Origin: CAZNVB01 sp964651495
Lineage (GTDB): Bacteria > Acidobacteriota > Aminicenantia > Aminicenantales > UBA8522
NCBI GenBank assembly: GCA_964651495.1
Contig: CAZYWP010000005.1
Span: forward strand, 1 to 55,200
Direction: 5' to 3'
DNA: 55,200 bases
The translations under genes and the position numbers were made by a program. The notes under the pieces were generated by a model. It saw nothing but the letters and a program-made list of their open reading frames with translations. It was not told where the DNA came from and did not search any database. Of this stretch, positions 1 through 9,573 are shown piece by piece (the stretch's first letter is position 1; the number at the start of each line of letters is the position of its first letter).

Positions 1-169
1 GATATTATTAGAGTACGCGACTGTCGCATGTTTATGACTGTCGAACGTGGGATAATATTATCTCTTGAAATTGGCCCGTCTCCATAGGATTTGGCTCGAT
101 TTGATCATCAGCCAAAATTCCAACTATTGACAATAGTTCGGATATCTTAAAAATAGGGAATGAAACCCC

Positions 170-625
170 ATGTCGAAAACGAAGCGGATAATCGAAATTG
201 CCTTTGTCGCCGTGGTCGTTTTCCTGGTTCTCACTCAGGCGGCATCACTGTATCTTCGCTGGCGGGAGGGAAAGCAGATCCGGGAGGAAATCTGGAAGGG
301 CGCCCGCGTCACGGTCGTCAAAACCGACCCGCAGTTCCCGCCCGGGCTTCTCGTCGAGTATGAAAACGCCAGCCCTTATGCGGTCGAGAAGACCCACTTC
401 AGGCTGGCTTTTTCAATCAACGGTCTCGAAGTCGCCAGGACGGACAGAGATTACCTGAAAGAGCTGAAGCCCGGGCAAAAAGAACGGATTCTGCTGAAAT
501 CCGGGTCAACCGTTCCCACCGGTCAGACGTATGGCCCGCCGACGAAAGCGACTTATCTCCTCCTCGCTTTTCCCAACATGAAGAAACCCCTGCCCGAGCT
601 CAGGGGCGAAATCGAGCTGCGGTGA
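170..625 (+). CDS. Hypothetical membrane-anchored protein
   Basis: A 151-residue protein of unknown function. Residues about 6-30 form one hydrophobic helix after a basic start (MSKTKR), so the protein is probably anchored in the inner membrane with the rest outside the cytoplasm. The remainder looks like a compact beta-rich domain with hydrophobic strands and Gly/Pro turns; no catalytic motif is visible. The start is preceded by AGGGA at a usable distance. The gene stands alone, converges on the M20 hydrolase to its right, and no family name can be supported. Confidence 0.75.
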   Translation: MSKTKRIIEIAFVAVVVFLVLTQAASLYLRWREGKQIREEIWKGARVTVVKTDPQFPPGLLVEYENASPYAVEKTHFRLAFSINGLEVARTDRDYLKELKPGQKERILLKSGSTVPTGQTYGPPTKATYLLLAFPNMKKPLPELRGEIELR

Positions 626-658
626 GGTCACTCAGGCCTGTTTTTCTCGATCCTTCCA

Positions 659-676
659 TTTAGCCGTTTGGCTAAA
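659..676. terminator. Perfect hairpin between convergent genes
   Basis: TTTAGCC and GGCTAAA form a perfect 7-bp stem around the loop GTTT. It lies between the stop codons of two convergent genes, where a bidirectional terminator would be expected. Neither strand has a clear U-run after the stem, so termination is only a guess. Confidence 0.35.
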
Positions 677-710
677 CTGCCGGATGCGTGATATGTGGGC
701 CTGTCCGTGC

Positions 711-2006
711 TCATCTCCGCGCGGAGAGATGATCGAGGATGACGGCGGACATGACCTTGACTCCGATCGGGATGCTGCCTTCGTCGGCGATGAAGGTCGG
801 CGAATGCACTTGTGTGCTCTCCACATCGGCGGGCACGACGCCAAGCCAGAGCATCACTGAGGGGACCTGGCGCGAGAAATAGCTGAAATCCTCGCCCCCC
901 ATCTCCGGCAGAACCTCCCGGATGAAATGTTTCCCGCCGAGGACTCTCTCGACGGTCGGCAGGATCTCCCGCAGCAGGCGCGGGTCATTATAGACGGAGG
1001 GAGTCCCGATCTGATAATCGAGCTCGTATGGAGCGCCGGCCGCCTCACAGATGTTTTTGACCAGCCTCTCCACTTTCTCCTTGATCAGCATCCTCTGGTC
1101 CTCGCCGTAATTCCGGACCGTGGCCTTGAGCTCGGCGCGCTCGGGAATGATGTTCGGCGCTGTCCCGGCATGAAAAGTGCCCACGGTAATGACCGCGTTG
1201 TGATTGACATCGATCTCCCGCGCCACCATGACCTGAAGGGCGGTGACGATCTGCGCTCCGACGACGATGGGATCAACGCACGACCAGGGAGAGGCACCAT
1301 GGCAGCCCGCGGATTCAACGGTCAAATCAAAACCGTCCACGTTGGCGGTCATGTCCCCCGGACAGAAGGCGATATGCCCGGCCTTGAACCTGTCGTCCAC
1401 GTGGTAGGCGAACATGGCCTCCGGCTTGATGTCCTTGAACAGCCCGGCTTTGAGCAGGTCATTCGCACCGTCACCGTGTTCCTCGGCCGGCTGGGCCACG
1501 AAGAGGACGATCCCGGGGAGGTCTCTTTTGAACTCCGAAAGCACATGGGCGACGCCGAGCAGCAGCGTCGTGTGAATGTCGTGACCGCAGGCGTGCATGA
1601 TGCCCACTTCCCGGCCGTCACGGACTCCCTTCTCTTTCGAAGCAAAGGAGAGATTTGTCTCCTCGACAATGGGCAGAGCGTCCATATCTCCTCTCATTCC
1701 CACGACCGCACCCGGCTTCCCGCCGCGGAGGATGCCCAGCACACCCGTTCCCCCGATTCCGGTCCTGACCTCGAGCCCGAGCTTCTCGAAGTAGGCGGCC
1801 ACGAGCGCCGCGGTCCGCGTCTCCTCCATCGAGAGCTCCGGGTGGCAGTGGATGTCCCGCCGGATGTCGATTAGCGAGGGCGTGATTCGGGTGACGATGG
1901 CACCCACCCTGTCGTCCATCTTTTGATCAACAGCCAGCAACGCGTGACCGGAGAAGAAGATGATGTTCAACATCAAGCTCAGCAGCCGAGTTCTTTTTTT
2001 TATCAT
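711..2006 (-). CDS. Exported M20-family amidohydrolase
   Basis: Zinc-dependent aminoacylase/carboxypeptidase-type hydrolase (IAA-amino acid hydrolase/hippurate hydrolase group) that would release amino acids from N-acyl or peptide substrates. The 431-residue length is normal for the family. Visible motifs are RGDMDALP at about 105-112, HACGHD at about 138-143, the catalytic Glu pair AEEHGDGA at about 174-181, and GGEDF near the C-terminus, so the di-metal site appears complete. A basic N-terminus followed by a hydrophobic stretch (residues 8-25) indicates export. AAGGAGG precedes the ATG, and a promoter lies just upstream, so this gene is probably transcribed on its own. Exact substrate is not predictable. 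Confidence 0.93.
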   Translation of the reverse strand: MIKKRTRLLSLMLNIIFFSGHALLAVDQKMDDRVGAIVTRITPSLIDIRRDIHCHPELSMEETRTAALVAAYFEKLGLEVRTGIGGTGVLGILRGGKPGAVVGMRGDMDALPIVEETNLSFASKEKGVRDGREVGIMHACGHDIHTTLLLGVAHVLSEFKRDLPGIVLFVAQPAEEHGDGANDLLKAGLFKDIKPEAMFAYHVDDRFKAGHIAFCPGDMTANVDGFDLTVESAGCHGASPWSCVDPIVVGAQIVTALQVMVAREIDVNHNAVITVGTFHAGTAPNIIPERAELKATVRNYGEDQRMLIKEKVERLVKNICEAAGAPYELDYQIGTPSVYNDPRLLREILPTVERVLGGKHFIREVLPEMGGEDFSYFSRQVPSVMLWLGVVPADVESTQVHSPTFIADEGSIPIGVKVMSAVILDHLSARR

Positions 2007-2042
2007 CCTGCCTCCTTGGCTTGGATCAAATTCAAGTCCCCC

Positions 2043-2071
2043 ATCTTATCGCGCCGGGTCGATTCTTTCAA
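2043..2071 (-). promoter_or_regulatory. Sigma70-type promoter for the M20 hydrolase
   Basis: On the minus strand, TTGAAA at 2071-2066 is followed by a 17-base spacer and TAAGAT at 2048-2043. It sits about 40 bases ahead of the AAGGAGG/ATG of the M20 gene. Confidence 0.5.
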
Positions 2072-2127
2072 ATTTCTTAAAAAATGAGATTCTGATAAAA
2101 GAGTGACAATCAAATCGGGACGAAAGA

Positions 2128-3534
2128 TCATAAACCAAATTTCTTTTCTGGTTCTCCCTTTCCCCTCTTTTCCAGGTTTTTGCGTCGGACGTAAGAAAAG
2201 AGCCCCAGCAACTGGCCGCGGGTGATCCCGGAAGTTTCGATGGCGAAGGCGGAGGAGCGGTAGAGGTTCCAGTCGTCCTTAATGGCGGGCGGCACGTCCA
2301 TCTCCTCGTAAAGGCGGCTTCCCGGCGCCAGATAGAAGACCGACGGCCCGACGAGCACGCCCAGCCCCAAGAGATAATCGATGCTCTCTTTCACCTCGGC
2401 GTAGGACTGTCCCGGCAGGCCGAGGATGACATAAACAGTGATAAAAAAGGAGAGCTCTTGAGCCGCCCTGATAAGGCTATCAAATCGATCGATCCGATCG
2501 AATAAGTATGGCCTACGATATCGCTTCTGCAGCTCCCGGTTCTGCGTGACCAAAGATAGGTTGATCTCCCGGAACCCGGCCCGCCTCATCGCCGCGAGCA
2601 CTTCTTCATCGAGCGTGTTGGCGCAGAGGCCGTTCATCGCGGTGAGCTCGATTCCTTTCATCTCCCGATCGGACGCCACGGCCGTGAGAAATTCCAGGAA
2701 CCAGCGCCTGTCGTAGGACAGGTTGTCGTCCTCGAAATTGAAAAGGCGCGTATCTTTCCGCGCATGATTCGTCCGCATCTCCGCCAGGACCGCGTCGATC
2801 GCACGGTAGCGGATGTCCCGGCCGAACATCCGGTGGACGCTGCAGAAGTCGCAAGCGTAAGGACAGCCGCGGCTGGCGCTGAGAGAGATATATTTTTTGC
2901 GCCCGATCCGGTAGTCCTCTCCTCGAAGAAGATGGTGCGCGGGCTGAATTTTCCGCCAATCCGGCCGTTCCATCAGGACGGTTTTATCTAACTCCCCCTC
3001 TGCCCGCCCGTCCTTTTTCTGCGCTTCCGGCCACAGGCCGATTCCTGTCAGGAACGGGGGCAGGCAATCCTCCGCCGGGCCTTCCACCACGAAATCGATC
3101 ACCGGCGTGCGGCGCCGAATCTCCGCCGCGAATACGGTGGCGTGATTCCCGCCGATGAAAATGGGAAGGCCGAACTCCTGCTTAATCATTCGGGCCAGCT
3201 CTTCGACGTTTTTGTAATATGCCGTAAATTGAGAGGAGATGCCGACGAGGTCCGGCGAAAATTTGCCGATGCGCTCGATGATCTCTTCATTCGTCAGCCC
3301 GAAGCGGTAATAGCCCTTAAAAAAATACGGCACCTGGTCAAGCGGCGGAAGATAGCCGAAGCTCGCCGGAACCCGAATCTTTCGTTTTTTAAGCGGCGCC
3401 AGGCAATCGAGAAGGCCGACGGTCACGCCCCCCTCCTCCAGCACCCGCGCCGCGTACAGGAGCCCCAGAGGATAAAGGCGGATGGGCGTGGTGTAGAAAT
3501 CCTCGATCGGCGGCTGGACCAGCAGTACTCTCAT
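2128..3534 (-). CDS. B12-binding-domain radical SAM protein
   Basis: Radical SAM enzyme of the BchE/cobalamin-binding class. The N-terminal part (about 1-150) is a Rossmann-like B12-binding region (MRVLLVQPP start, GGNH near 128-131). The [4Fe-4S] motif CxxxCxxC is seen as C224, C228 and C231 in SRGCPYACDFC. After it comes a typical TIM-barrel core, including EDDN and the ILGLPGQ segment. No DxHxxG cobalamin-binding signature stands out, so cofactor use is uncertain. The gene starts 22 bases after the GH38 stop and is probably co-transcribed with it. Such proteins methylate or rearrange unreactive carbons; the substrate here is unknown. Confidence 0.88.
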   Translation of the reverse strand: MRVLLVQPPIEDFYTTPIRLYPLGLLYAARVLEEGGVTVGLLDCLAPLKKRKIRVPASFGYLPPLDQVPYFFKGYYRFGLTNEEIIERIGKFSPDLVGISSQFTAYYKNVEELARMIKQEFGLPIFIGGNHATVFAAEIRRRTPVIDFVVEGPAEDCLPPFLTGIGLWPEAQKKDGRAEGELDKTVLMERPDWRKIQPAHHLLRGEDYRIGRKKYISLSASRGCPYACDFCSVHRMFGRDIRYRAIDAVLAEMRTNHARKDTRLFNFEDDNLSYDRRWFLEFLTAVASDREMKGIELTAMNGLCANTLDEEVLAAMRRAGFREINLSLVTQNRELQKRYRRPYLFDRIDRFDSLIRAAQELSFFITVYVILGLPGQSYAEVKESIDYLLGLGVLVGPSVFYLAPGSRLYEEMDVPPAIKDDWNLYRSSAFAIETSGITRGQLLGLFSYVRRKNLEKRGKGEPEKKFGL

Positions 3535-3556
3535 TAATGGAAAAAACCCTCGGCGC

Positions 3557-6502
3557 TTATTTTGATATGACGATCCTCACGGTCTGGATGCCGAACGCTT
3601 TAACCGGAACCGCAATCCCGTCCGCTGAAGCGGGAGCCGGTTTCTCGTCCCCTTCCGCTATATCAGTCAGCATCGCGGAAATCTTTCTCCCCTGCCAGAG
3701 CGCGCTCTTGACGCGGACTTCGGTGTCCCGGCCGGCGATCTCCCGCAGCCTCAAGATAAGCCCGCGGCCGTCTTCGGCCCGCTTTAAAGCCTGGAGGATG
3801 ACGCTGGGCTGGTCGACCTGGAAAAAGGATGCCTCCATCGCCTCCAGAGTTCCTATGGATTCTTCCGGGATCCATCCCGCCACAAGAGGCGTGTGAACTT
3901 CCCAGCCGAACCGGCCGGACTGGACAGGGTCCGCTCCTCCGGCCCGGGAGGTGATCGCGTACCGGAAAGTGGTCAAGCCACCCTGGCTCGCCTTGAAATT
4001 CGTCATCCAGTAGTTATTCATGGCGTAAGAAAAGAGCGATGATTTGGGGATCTCGAGTGTTTTGAGCCACTTGCCGGTGTTGATATCGCCGAACTGGATG
4101 AGCGGCGCTTCAACCGATGACCAGACGATGCTGCGCTCCGCGTTGGACGCTTCGACCCAATGCTGGACGGTGTGCCAGTCGCGGGTCGTCCCGGGGAGCT
4201 GTTCGATTTCGGGCCGCATCATGCCGTCGGCGATCTCAAAAACGAATTTCCCTCCGTCCACGTTGAAGGGAAAAGCGAAATAAACGGCCTCGGGGATCGC
4301 CGTATCCTCCTTGCGCAGCCGGTTGACGATGTCCACCCTCTTGATCCCCTCATAGAGGATAATTTCGCTTTCGATTTCGCGGCAGCCCGGCGCCGTCATC
4401 CGGGCTATCAGGCTTGAGGCGACCGGACCCTGCCACCCCGGCAGGAGATCGGCCGAGGTCGGACTGGCCCGTCTGAAGACGGCCCTTTTTTCCATGTTGT
4501 CGACGGCCTTGCGCCCGCCCTCCGGGTTTTCGTAGATGTATTGGTTCAAACGAAAGGGGCTCGAGCTGTCGACACATTCCGCCCGCAGGGTTTTATCGAA
4601 CAGGCTCTTGATGCCGCCGCTCGCTTGGTCTACAACAATCCTGTAAAAGCTGTTATCGAGCGACTTCACGGCCGGCCCGGGCTTTGTTTCTGTCCGCGCC
4701 GGCGCTCCGTTGACGGAAACGGTATAAACCACATATCCGAAGGCCGGGATATCCCGGGCCAGAAAGAGGATCGTCCGGTCGTCGATGGACTGATAGACCA
4801 CTTCATCGCCGCTGCGGCCGTCGTGGAGCCGGAAATTCCTCTTTTTCTCGGCCAGCTTCTCAGGCAGAAAAACCCGAACGATATCCGTCCGCTCCCAGGA
4901 GAGCGGGTTGAAGACGGCCAGGGAAAATTCCGCCGGCGATCGAATCCGGCCGGCCACGGCCCCGAGGCCTTTCTCAAGCAGGGTCCGGCTGGTCTCGCTC
5001 GCTTCGTAGGCAAAACCCGATTTGTGGGCCCACTGGCTGCGGGCCAGCTCGGAGTCCGGGTCGTCGATGCTGTTGTGGGCGCCCCAGGTGTGCTCGTCGT
5101 AGAACATCGACCGGTTGTAGCCCTCGCCGATCTCGGCGCCGGGATAGACGAATTCCGGGTCGACCTCACCCGCCAGGGCCGCCAGTTTCTCCGCCGTCAG
5201 AAGAGTGTTGTGGGCCAGACGGTTGAGCCCGGTCTCATAGGCCGTGGAGGCGACTCCGTCCGTCCAGTAGTCCGGCCAGCCGAGTCTGTGCACCGAGATT
5301 GCGGCGGCGTATTTTTTCTCCAAAGCCTCGAAGAACTCGCCCATCGTCGCCAGCCTCAACCGCGGATAGGCCCAGCGGGCGTTCCAATCGCGGACGATAT
5401 CGGAGAGCTTCCGGCCCGGCGGGCAGTTGTCGGTCACCCAGGCGCTGATGTTGAAAGCGATGAGGTCAAAGGGATAGTCGCCGCGCTCCTCCAGCCCGGC
5501 CAGATACCCGGCCACCTGGGGCACGCTCTTCTCCTCGGCCTCATGGAGTCGCAACCCGTAATTGGAAAAAAGATAGTGCTCTCCGTTCCAGTGGAGGATG
5601 CGGCTTCCGTCGGGAGACTCCCAGTAAAAGGCGCAGGGCCGGCGGAGCGGCGCCCGGGAGCGGGTCTCGTTGATGCCGGTGGCGAAATAGCGCACCCCGG
5701 ACCGGCTCAGGATCTGCGGCGAGGCCCAGCTGAACCCGGTCACATCGTTGTTCATGGCGCCCGTGACCGTGATGCCGTATTTTCTGTTCAACTCGCGGGC
5801 GAAATAGACGGCCCGGATGAGCTCCTCGTGGGCGAACGTGTCCGAGAGCTGGAGATACCAGGCGCCGACTTCGACTCGCCCTTCTTTAATGAGCTCGACG
5901 AGCTCTTCCACCTTGCTCTCCGGTCTCTGCCGGATGTAGTTTTGGATGCTCCAGGCGGTCTCGGCATTCCAGCGGAAGCGGGCATCGTCGGGATAGCCGT
6001 CCGTCTCGCGGCAGTATTTGATCACATCATCGAGATACTCCGCGTGCTTCTTGTAGATGCGCGTTTGGAGCTCGGTATAGCCGATATCGGTGTGAGAATG
6101 GTGGAAAAGATAGATCATCCACTTCCGCTGCGGCCGGAGCGTTTTCTCGGCCGAGAGGATTTTCGTCCCAACCTTCAGTTTGATTTTCGCCGCCGCGGGC
6201 TGAGTAATTTCCGGGATGTAGAAAGCGCGCTCGCTCTTCCCCGGCGGAATCCGGTCCAGCGGCCAGCGCCGTTCGACCGTTCCGATATTCGCCTCGAGTT
6301 CACCGGATATCTCCGCTCCAGCGTTCTCCAGGAGGACTCGGAGCATCTGCTTGAGCTCGCCGCCCTCGCGGATGAAAAAGGGCGCCGGGACGACATCGAA
6401 CTTCAGGGCCGGCGCCGTCTCAGCGGGGGAAGCGGCTGCGCCGGCCGCGAGCGCTGACAGAGAGACGAGCAGGCAAAGAAAATTCCCTCGAGTGAATTTC
6501 AT
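3557..6502 (-). CDS. Exported GH38 alpha-mannosidase-like glycoside hydrolase
   Basis: Large retaining alpha-mannosidase of glycoside hydrolase family 38 (981 residues, in the family range). A signal peptide covers about residues 1-25 (hydrophobic core, then AAASPAET). A beta-sandwich-like region precedes the catalytic domain, whose metal-binding motif HSHTDIGYT is at about 135-143 and whose likely nucleophile is the Asp of NNDVTGF near 253. The C-terminal half resembles the GH38 beta domains. GGAGGA precedes the ATG, only 12 bases after the permease stop, so the two are co-transcribed. It likely trims mannose-containing glycans outside the cytoplasm to feed the cell. Confidence 0.9.
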   Translation of the reverse strand: MKFTRGNFLCLLVSLSALAAGAAASPAETAPALKFDVVPAPFFIREGGELKQMLRVLLENAGAEISGELEANIGTVERRWPLDRIPPGKSERAFYIPEITQPAAAKIKLKVGTKILSAEKTLRPQRKWMIYLFHHSHTDIGYTELQTRIYKKHAEYLDDVIKYCRETDGYPDDARFRWNAETAWSIQNYIRQRPESKVEELVELIKEGRVEVGAWYLQLSDTFAHEELIRAVYFARELNRKYGITVTGAMNNDVTGFSWASPQILSRSGVRYFATGINETRSRAPLRRPCAFYWESPDGSRILHWNGEHYLFSNYGLRLHEAEEKSVPQVAGYLAGLEERGDYPFDLIAFNISAWVTDNCPPGRKLSDIVRDWNARWAYPRLRLATMGEFFEALEKKYAAAISVHRLGWPDYWTDGVASTAYETGLNRLAHNTLLTAEKLAALAGEVDPEFVYPGAEIGEGYNRSMFYDEHTWGAHNSIDDPDSELARSQWAHKSGFAYEASETSRTLLEKGLGAVAGRIRSPAEFSLAVFNPLSWERTDIVRVFLPEKLAEKKRNFRLHDGRSGDEVVYQSIDDRTILFLARDIPAFGYVVYTVSVNGAPARTETKPGPAVKSLDNSFYRIVVDQASGGIKSLFDKTLRAECVDSSSPFRLNQYIYENPEGGRKAVDNMEKRAVFRRASPTSADLLPGWQGPVASSLIARMTAPGCREIESEIILYEGIKRVDIVNRLRKEDTAIPEAVYFAFPFNVDGGKFVFEIADGMMRPEIEQLPGTTRDWHTVQHWVEASNAERSIVWSSVEAPLIQFGDINTGKWLKTLEIPKSSLFSYAMNNYWMTNFKASQGGLTTFRYAITSRAGGADPVQSGRFGWEVHTPLVAGWIPEESIGTLEAMEASFFQVDQPSVILQALKRAEDGRGLILRLREIAGRDTEVRVKSALWQGRKISAMLTDIAEGDEKPAPASADGIAVPVKAFGIQTVRIVISK

Positions 6503-6514
6503 TTGATCCTCCGG

Positions 6515-7975
6515 TCAATATGGCTGCTTCTGTCTGAGCTTGCTTTTGCGGATGCCGTAGAAGAAATAGATGACCAGGCCAAGCCCCATCCAGCCGAGCA
6601 GCCGGACCCAGGTGTCCTTGGGCAGGCCGATCATCAGGTAAAAGCAGGACAGGATCCCCAGGATCGGGATGAACGGCACGCCCGGGGTCTTGAACGGCCG
6701 CGGGATCTCGGGATGGGTGTAGCGGAGGACGAGGACGCCGCTGCAGACGATGATAAAGGCGAGCAGCGTCCCGATGCTGACCAGTTCACCGACGATGCCA
6801 ATGGGGAGAAGCGCCGCCGCGACGGCCACCGCGCTGCCGGTGGCGATCGTGGTCACGTAGGGGGTCCGGTATTTCGGGTGGACTTTGGATGCTGCCCGCG
6901 GCAGGAGGCCGTCGGTCGCCATGGAGAAGAAAATGCGCGGCTGGCCCATGAGCTGGACGATCATGACCGAGATCAGGCCGACCACCGCCGCAACCTTGAT
7001 CAGCGGGGAAAGCCAGAACAGCCGCATGGCGTCGATGGCCACGGCGACCGGAGCGGCCACGTTCAACTCCGTGTAGGAAACGACACCAGTCAGAACGAGC
7101 GAGAAGGCGATGTATATGACTGTGCAGATGACCAGGCTGCCGAGGATCCCTCTGGGCATGTCCTTCTGCGGGTTGCGCGCTTCCTGGGCGAGTGTGGAAA
7201 CCGCGTCGAACCCCAGGTAGGCGAAAAACATCACCCCCGCTCCACGCAGGACCCCGCTCAGGCCGAAGAACCCGAACTGGCCCTGGTTGGCCGGGATGAA
7301 CGGCTGCCAGAGAGACGGTTTAACGAAAAAGACGCCGACTCCGATGAAAACCAGGATGATGGTAATCTTAAGAAAGACGATGACGACATTGACCGTCGCC
7401 GACTCCCGGATGCCGACAACGAGCAGCCCAGTGATGAAAACGACGATCAGGAACGCCGGCAGGTTGAACAGAGCGCCCGTGGCCGTCCAGGCGTGCTGCT
7501 GCGGGTCGAAAGAGAACGGAGCTGCCGCCAGCGCCGCCGGAAACTCGACGCCCAGGTCCTTGAGGAAGCTGACCATGTAGCCCGACCAGCCGATGGACAC
7601 GGCCGTGGCGCCCAGAGAATATTCGAGGATCAGGTCCCAGCCGATGATCCAGGCAAAAAATTCGCCCAGCGTCGCATAGGCATAGGTGTAGGCGCTTCCC
7701 GCGATGGGGATGAGCGAAGCAAACTCCGCATAGCACAGCCCGGCGAAGGAGCAGGTCAGCGCCGCCAGGACGAAGGACAGAGTGACCGCGGGCCCGGCAT
7801 ACTGGGCGGCGGCATGGCCGGTAATGACAAAAATGCCGGCCCCGACGATCGCCCCGATCCCGAGGAAGATGAGATGCCAGGGGCCCAGCACCCTCTTCAG
7901 CCCGTGCGCCGTATCGGAAGCCTCCCGCGAGAGGTCCGCCAGGCTCTTCTTGGCCAGTAGCTTGTTTTTCAGCAA
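6515..7975 (-). CDS. APC-family amino acid permease
   Basis: Amino acid/polyamine/organocation transporter resembling the YfnA/cationic amino acid transporter group, with about 12 or more hydrophobic segments. The typical first-helix motif GIGAIVGAGIF and the following GPAVTLSF are present. I place the start at TTG 7975 (protein begins LLKNKLLAKKS), because GAGG stands 5 bases upstream and it begins 8 bases after the preceding M20 stop; a longer reading frame to 8257 would be entirely inside the M20 gene. It probably imports amino acids released by the adjacent hydrolases. Specificity cannot be read from sequence. Confidence 0.9.
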   Translation of the reverse strand: MLKNKLLAKKSLADLSREASDTAHGLKRVLGPWHLIFLGIGAIVGAGIFVITGHAAAQYAGPAVTLSFVLAALTCSFAGLCYAEFASLIPIAGSAYTYAYATLGEFFAWIIGWDLILEYSLGATAVSIGWSGYMVSFLKDLGVEFPAALAAAPFSFDPQQHAWTATGALFNLPAFLIVVFITGLLVVGIRESATVNVVIVFLKITIILVFIGVGVFFVKPSLWQPFIPANQGQFGFFGLSGVLRGAGVMFFAYLGFDAVSTLAQEARNPQKDMPRGILGSLVICTVIYIAFSLVLTGVVSYTELNVAAPVAVAIDAMRLFWLSPLIKVAAVVGLISVMIVQLMGQPRIFFSMATDGLLPRAASKVHPKYRTPYVTTIATGSAVAVAAALLPIGIVGELVSIGTLLAFIIVCSGVLVLRYTHPEIPRPFKTPGVPFIPILGILSCFYLMIGLPKDTWVRLLGWMGLGLVIYFFYGIRKSKLRQKQPY

Positions 7976-7983
7976 CGGTTCCT

Positions 7984-9468
7984 CTACCTTTTCGGGACGA
8001 CCCGGGGCGCAAGGTCCACCGGAAGGGGCGATTTGTACTCGCGGCCCTTCTTTTTCGCCGTCCATTCTTCCCTCATTTTCTGGATCGTCTGGGGCTGGGC
8101 CAGGAAATCCAGGCAGGACGCCGCCATGACCTTGGCCGCGACGGCGAGCGCCTTGTGGCCGATGGACATGCCGGCGCAGGCGACCGCCGACCAGTGATGG
8201 CCGGGCGTGCCGAGCGGCTTGAAGGCGATCCCCAGGCTTGTCGTCGGCGCGAGCCAACTCACTTCCGCCACGTCCGTAGAGCCGCTTCCCCAGCTCCTCT
8301 CGGGGAGGGCAAAGGGCTCGATTTTCGCGCTCAGCCCCTTCGGCTCGACTCCCACGCTCTTCTGGATCTCCTTGGCGAAGGCCTGCTCCTCCTCGCTGAA
8401 CGGCGGCGGCCCCACGAGCAGCAGGTTGGAAAAGACGACCTCGTTTCCGGCGCGGTTGGGGAGCACTTCGTGCACTCCGCTCTTAAAGCGGATTTTGTAG
8501 GTGGTCTCGGTCATCATGGCGGCGCCGTCGATCACCTTGAGGACTCTCTCGTAATCCTTCTCCACGCTCTCCCGGTCGATGTCCCGGACATAATACCAGG
8601 CCCGGGCATAAGCGGGCACGACGTTCGGCGCTCCTCCCCCGTCGAGGATGACATAGTGGATGCGTGCCGTCGGCTGGAGATGCTCGCGCAGGAAATTCAA
8701 GCCGATATCGGCGAGCTCCACGGCGTCGAGGGCGCTGCGGCCGTGCCAGGGGTCGCCGGCGCTGTGGGCGGTCCGGCCGAAAAACTCGACCTCGAACTGG
8801 TTCAGGGCGTTGCTCGAGCCGAGAGAGACATTGTTGTCATCGCTCGGGTGCCACTGGATGCAGCAAGCGAGGCCGTTGAAAACGCCCTCGCGGGCCATAA
8901 AAACTTTTCCCTCGACTGTTTCCTCGGCCGGGCAGCCGAAGATTTTGAGTGTCCCCTTCAGACCGCCTTTTTCCATCGCCTCTTTCGTCGCCACGGCGGC
9001 CGCCACGCTGGCGACGCCGAAAACGTTGTGGCCGCAGCCGTGGCCGGGATCGCCCTCCCGGACCGGCTTCTGGACACTGGTGGCTTCCTGCGAGAGCCCG
9101 GGCAGGGCATCATATTCGGCGAGAAACCCGATGACCGGGTCGCCGGAGCCATAGACGCCCACGAAGGCGGTCGGGAGTCCGGCCACTCCTCTCTCGACCT
9201 TGAATCCGTTCTTTTCGATGTAGGAGGCCAGGGCTTCGGCTGAAAGGTATTCCTTCATGGCGACTTCGGCCGCCTGCCAGATCTCGTCATTCAGCTTTGT
9301 TAAATCCGCCATGTTGGCCTCGACCCAGGCGATGGCCGCTTTCTTGAGTGGAGTGAGCTTGGCGGGCTTAACCAGGATCTGGAGCGGATTATCCTCCGCC
9401 GATAAAAACAGGAGGGGTCCGATCAGCCCCAGAGCGATAAAAAATGTCAATAAAAAGCGTCTCTTCAT
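7984..9468 (-). CDS. Exported M20-family amidohydrolase (AbgB-like)
   Basis: A 494-residue M20 metallohydrolase of the AbgB/p-aminobenzoyl-glutamate hydrolase-like subgroup, more distant from the M20 gene at 711-2006. Motifs include FLAEYDALPG, GHGCGHN and the catalytic Glu pair CPAEETVEGK. The N-terminus MKRRFLLTFFIALGLIG is a clear signal sequence or anchor, which is unusual for cytoplasmic AbgB and suggests a periplasmic amidase. AAAGGAG lies before the ATG. It sits 105 bases after the aldo/keto reductase and 8 bases before the permease, a scavenging operon layout. Confidence 0.92.
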   Translation of the reverse strand: MKRRFLLTFFIALGLIGPLLFLSAEDNPLQILVKPAKLTPLKKAAIAWVEANMADLTKLNDEIWQAAEVAMKEYLSAEALASYIEKNGFKVERGVAGLPTAFVGVYGSGDPVIGFLAEYDALPGLSQEATSVQKPVREGDPGHGCGHNVFGVASVAAAVATKEAMEKGGLKGTLKIFGCPAEETVEGKVFMAREGVFNGLACCIQWHPSDDNNVSLGSSNALNQFEVEFFGRTAHSAGDPWHGRSALDAVELADIGLNFLREHLQPTARIHYVILDGGGAPNVVPAYARAWYYVRDIDRESVEKDYERVLKVIDGAAMMTETTYKIRFKSGVHEVLPNRAGNEVVFSNLLLVGPPPFSEEEQAFAKEIQKSVGVEPKGLSAKIEPFALPERSWGSGSTDVAEVSWLAPTTSLGIAFKPLGTPGHHWSAVACAGMSIGHKALAVAAKVMAASCLDFLAQPQTIQKMREEWTAKKKGREYKSPLPVDLAPRVVPKR

Positions 9469-9573
9469 TTCCGCTCCTTTCTTGGAGGGTTACCGGCCGA
9501 TGCCGCGGTCAGCGAATCCGGCTCGGTCAGATCCCAGGCTGGTGCCCTAAATAAGTTCAGCGGCGTGTCCCCC

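Noticed and set aside
127..155. TTGACA before the first gene
   Set aside because: No acceptable -10 at proper spacing.
4541..6457. Long open frame (638 codons) opposite the GH38 gene
   Set aside because: Low-complexity, Arg/Gly/Asp-rich product with no motif; arises from GC-rich codon bias on the other strand.
6503..7960. Long open frame opposite the permease
   Set aside because: Composition of antisense translation (DDQ, GRP runs); the permease on the other strand is clear.
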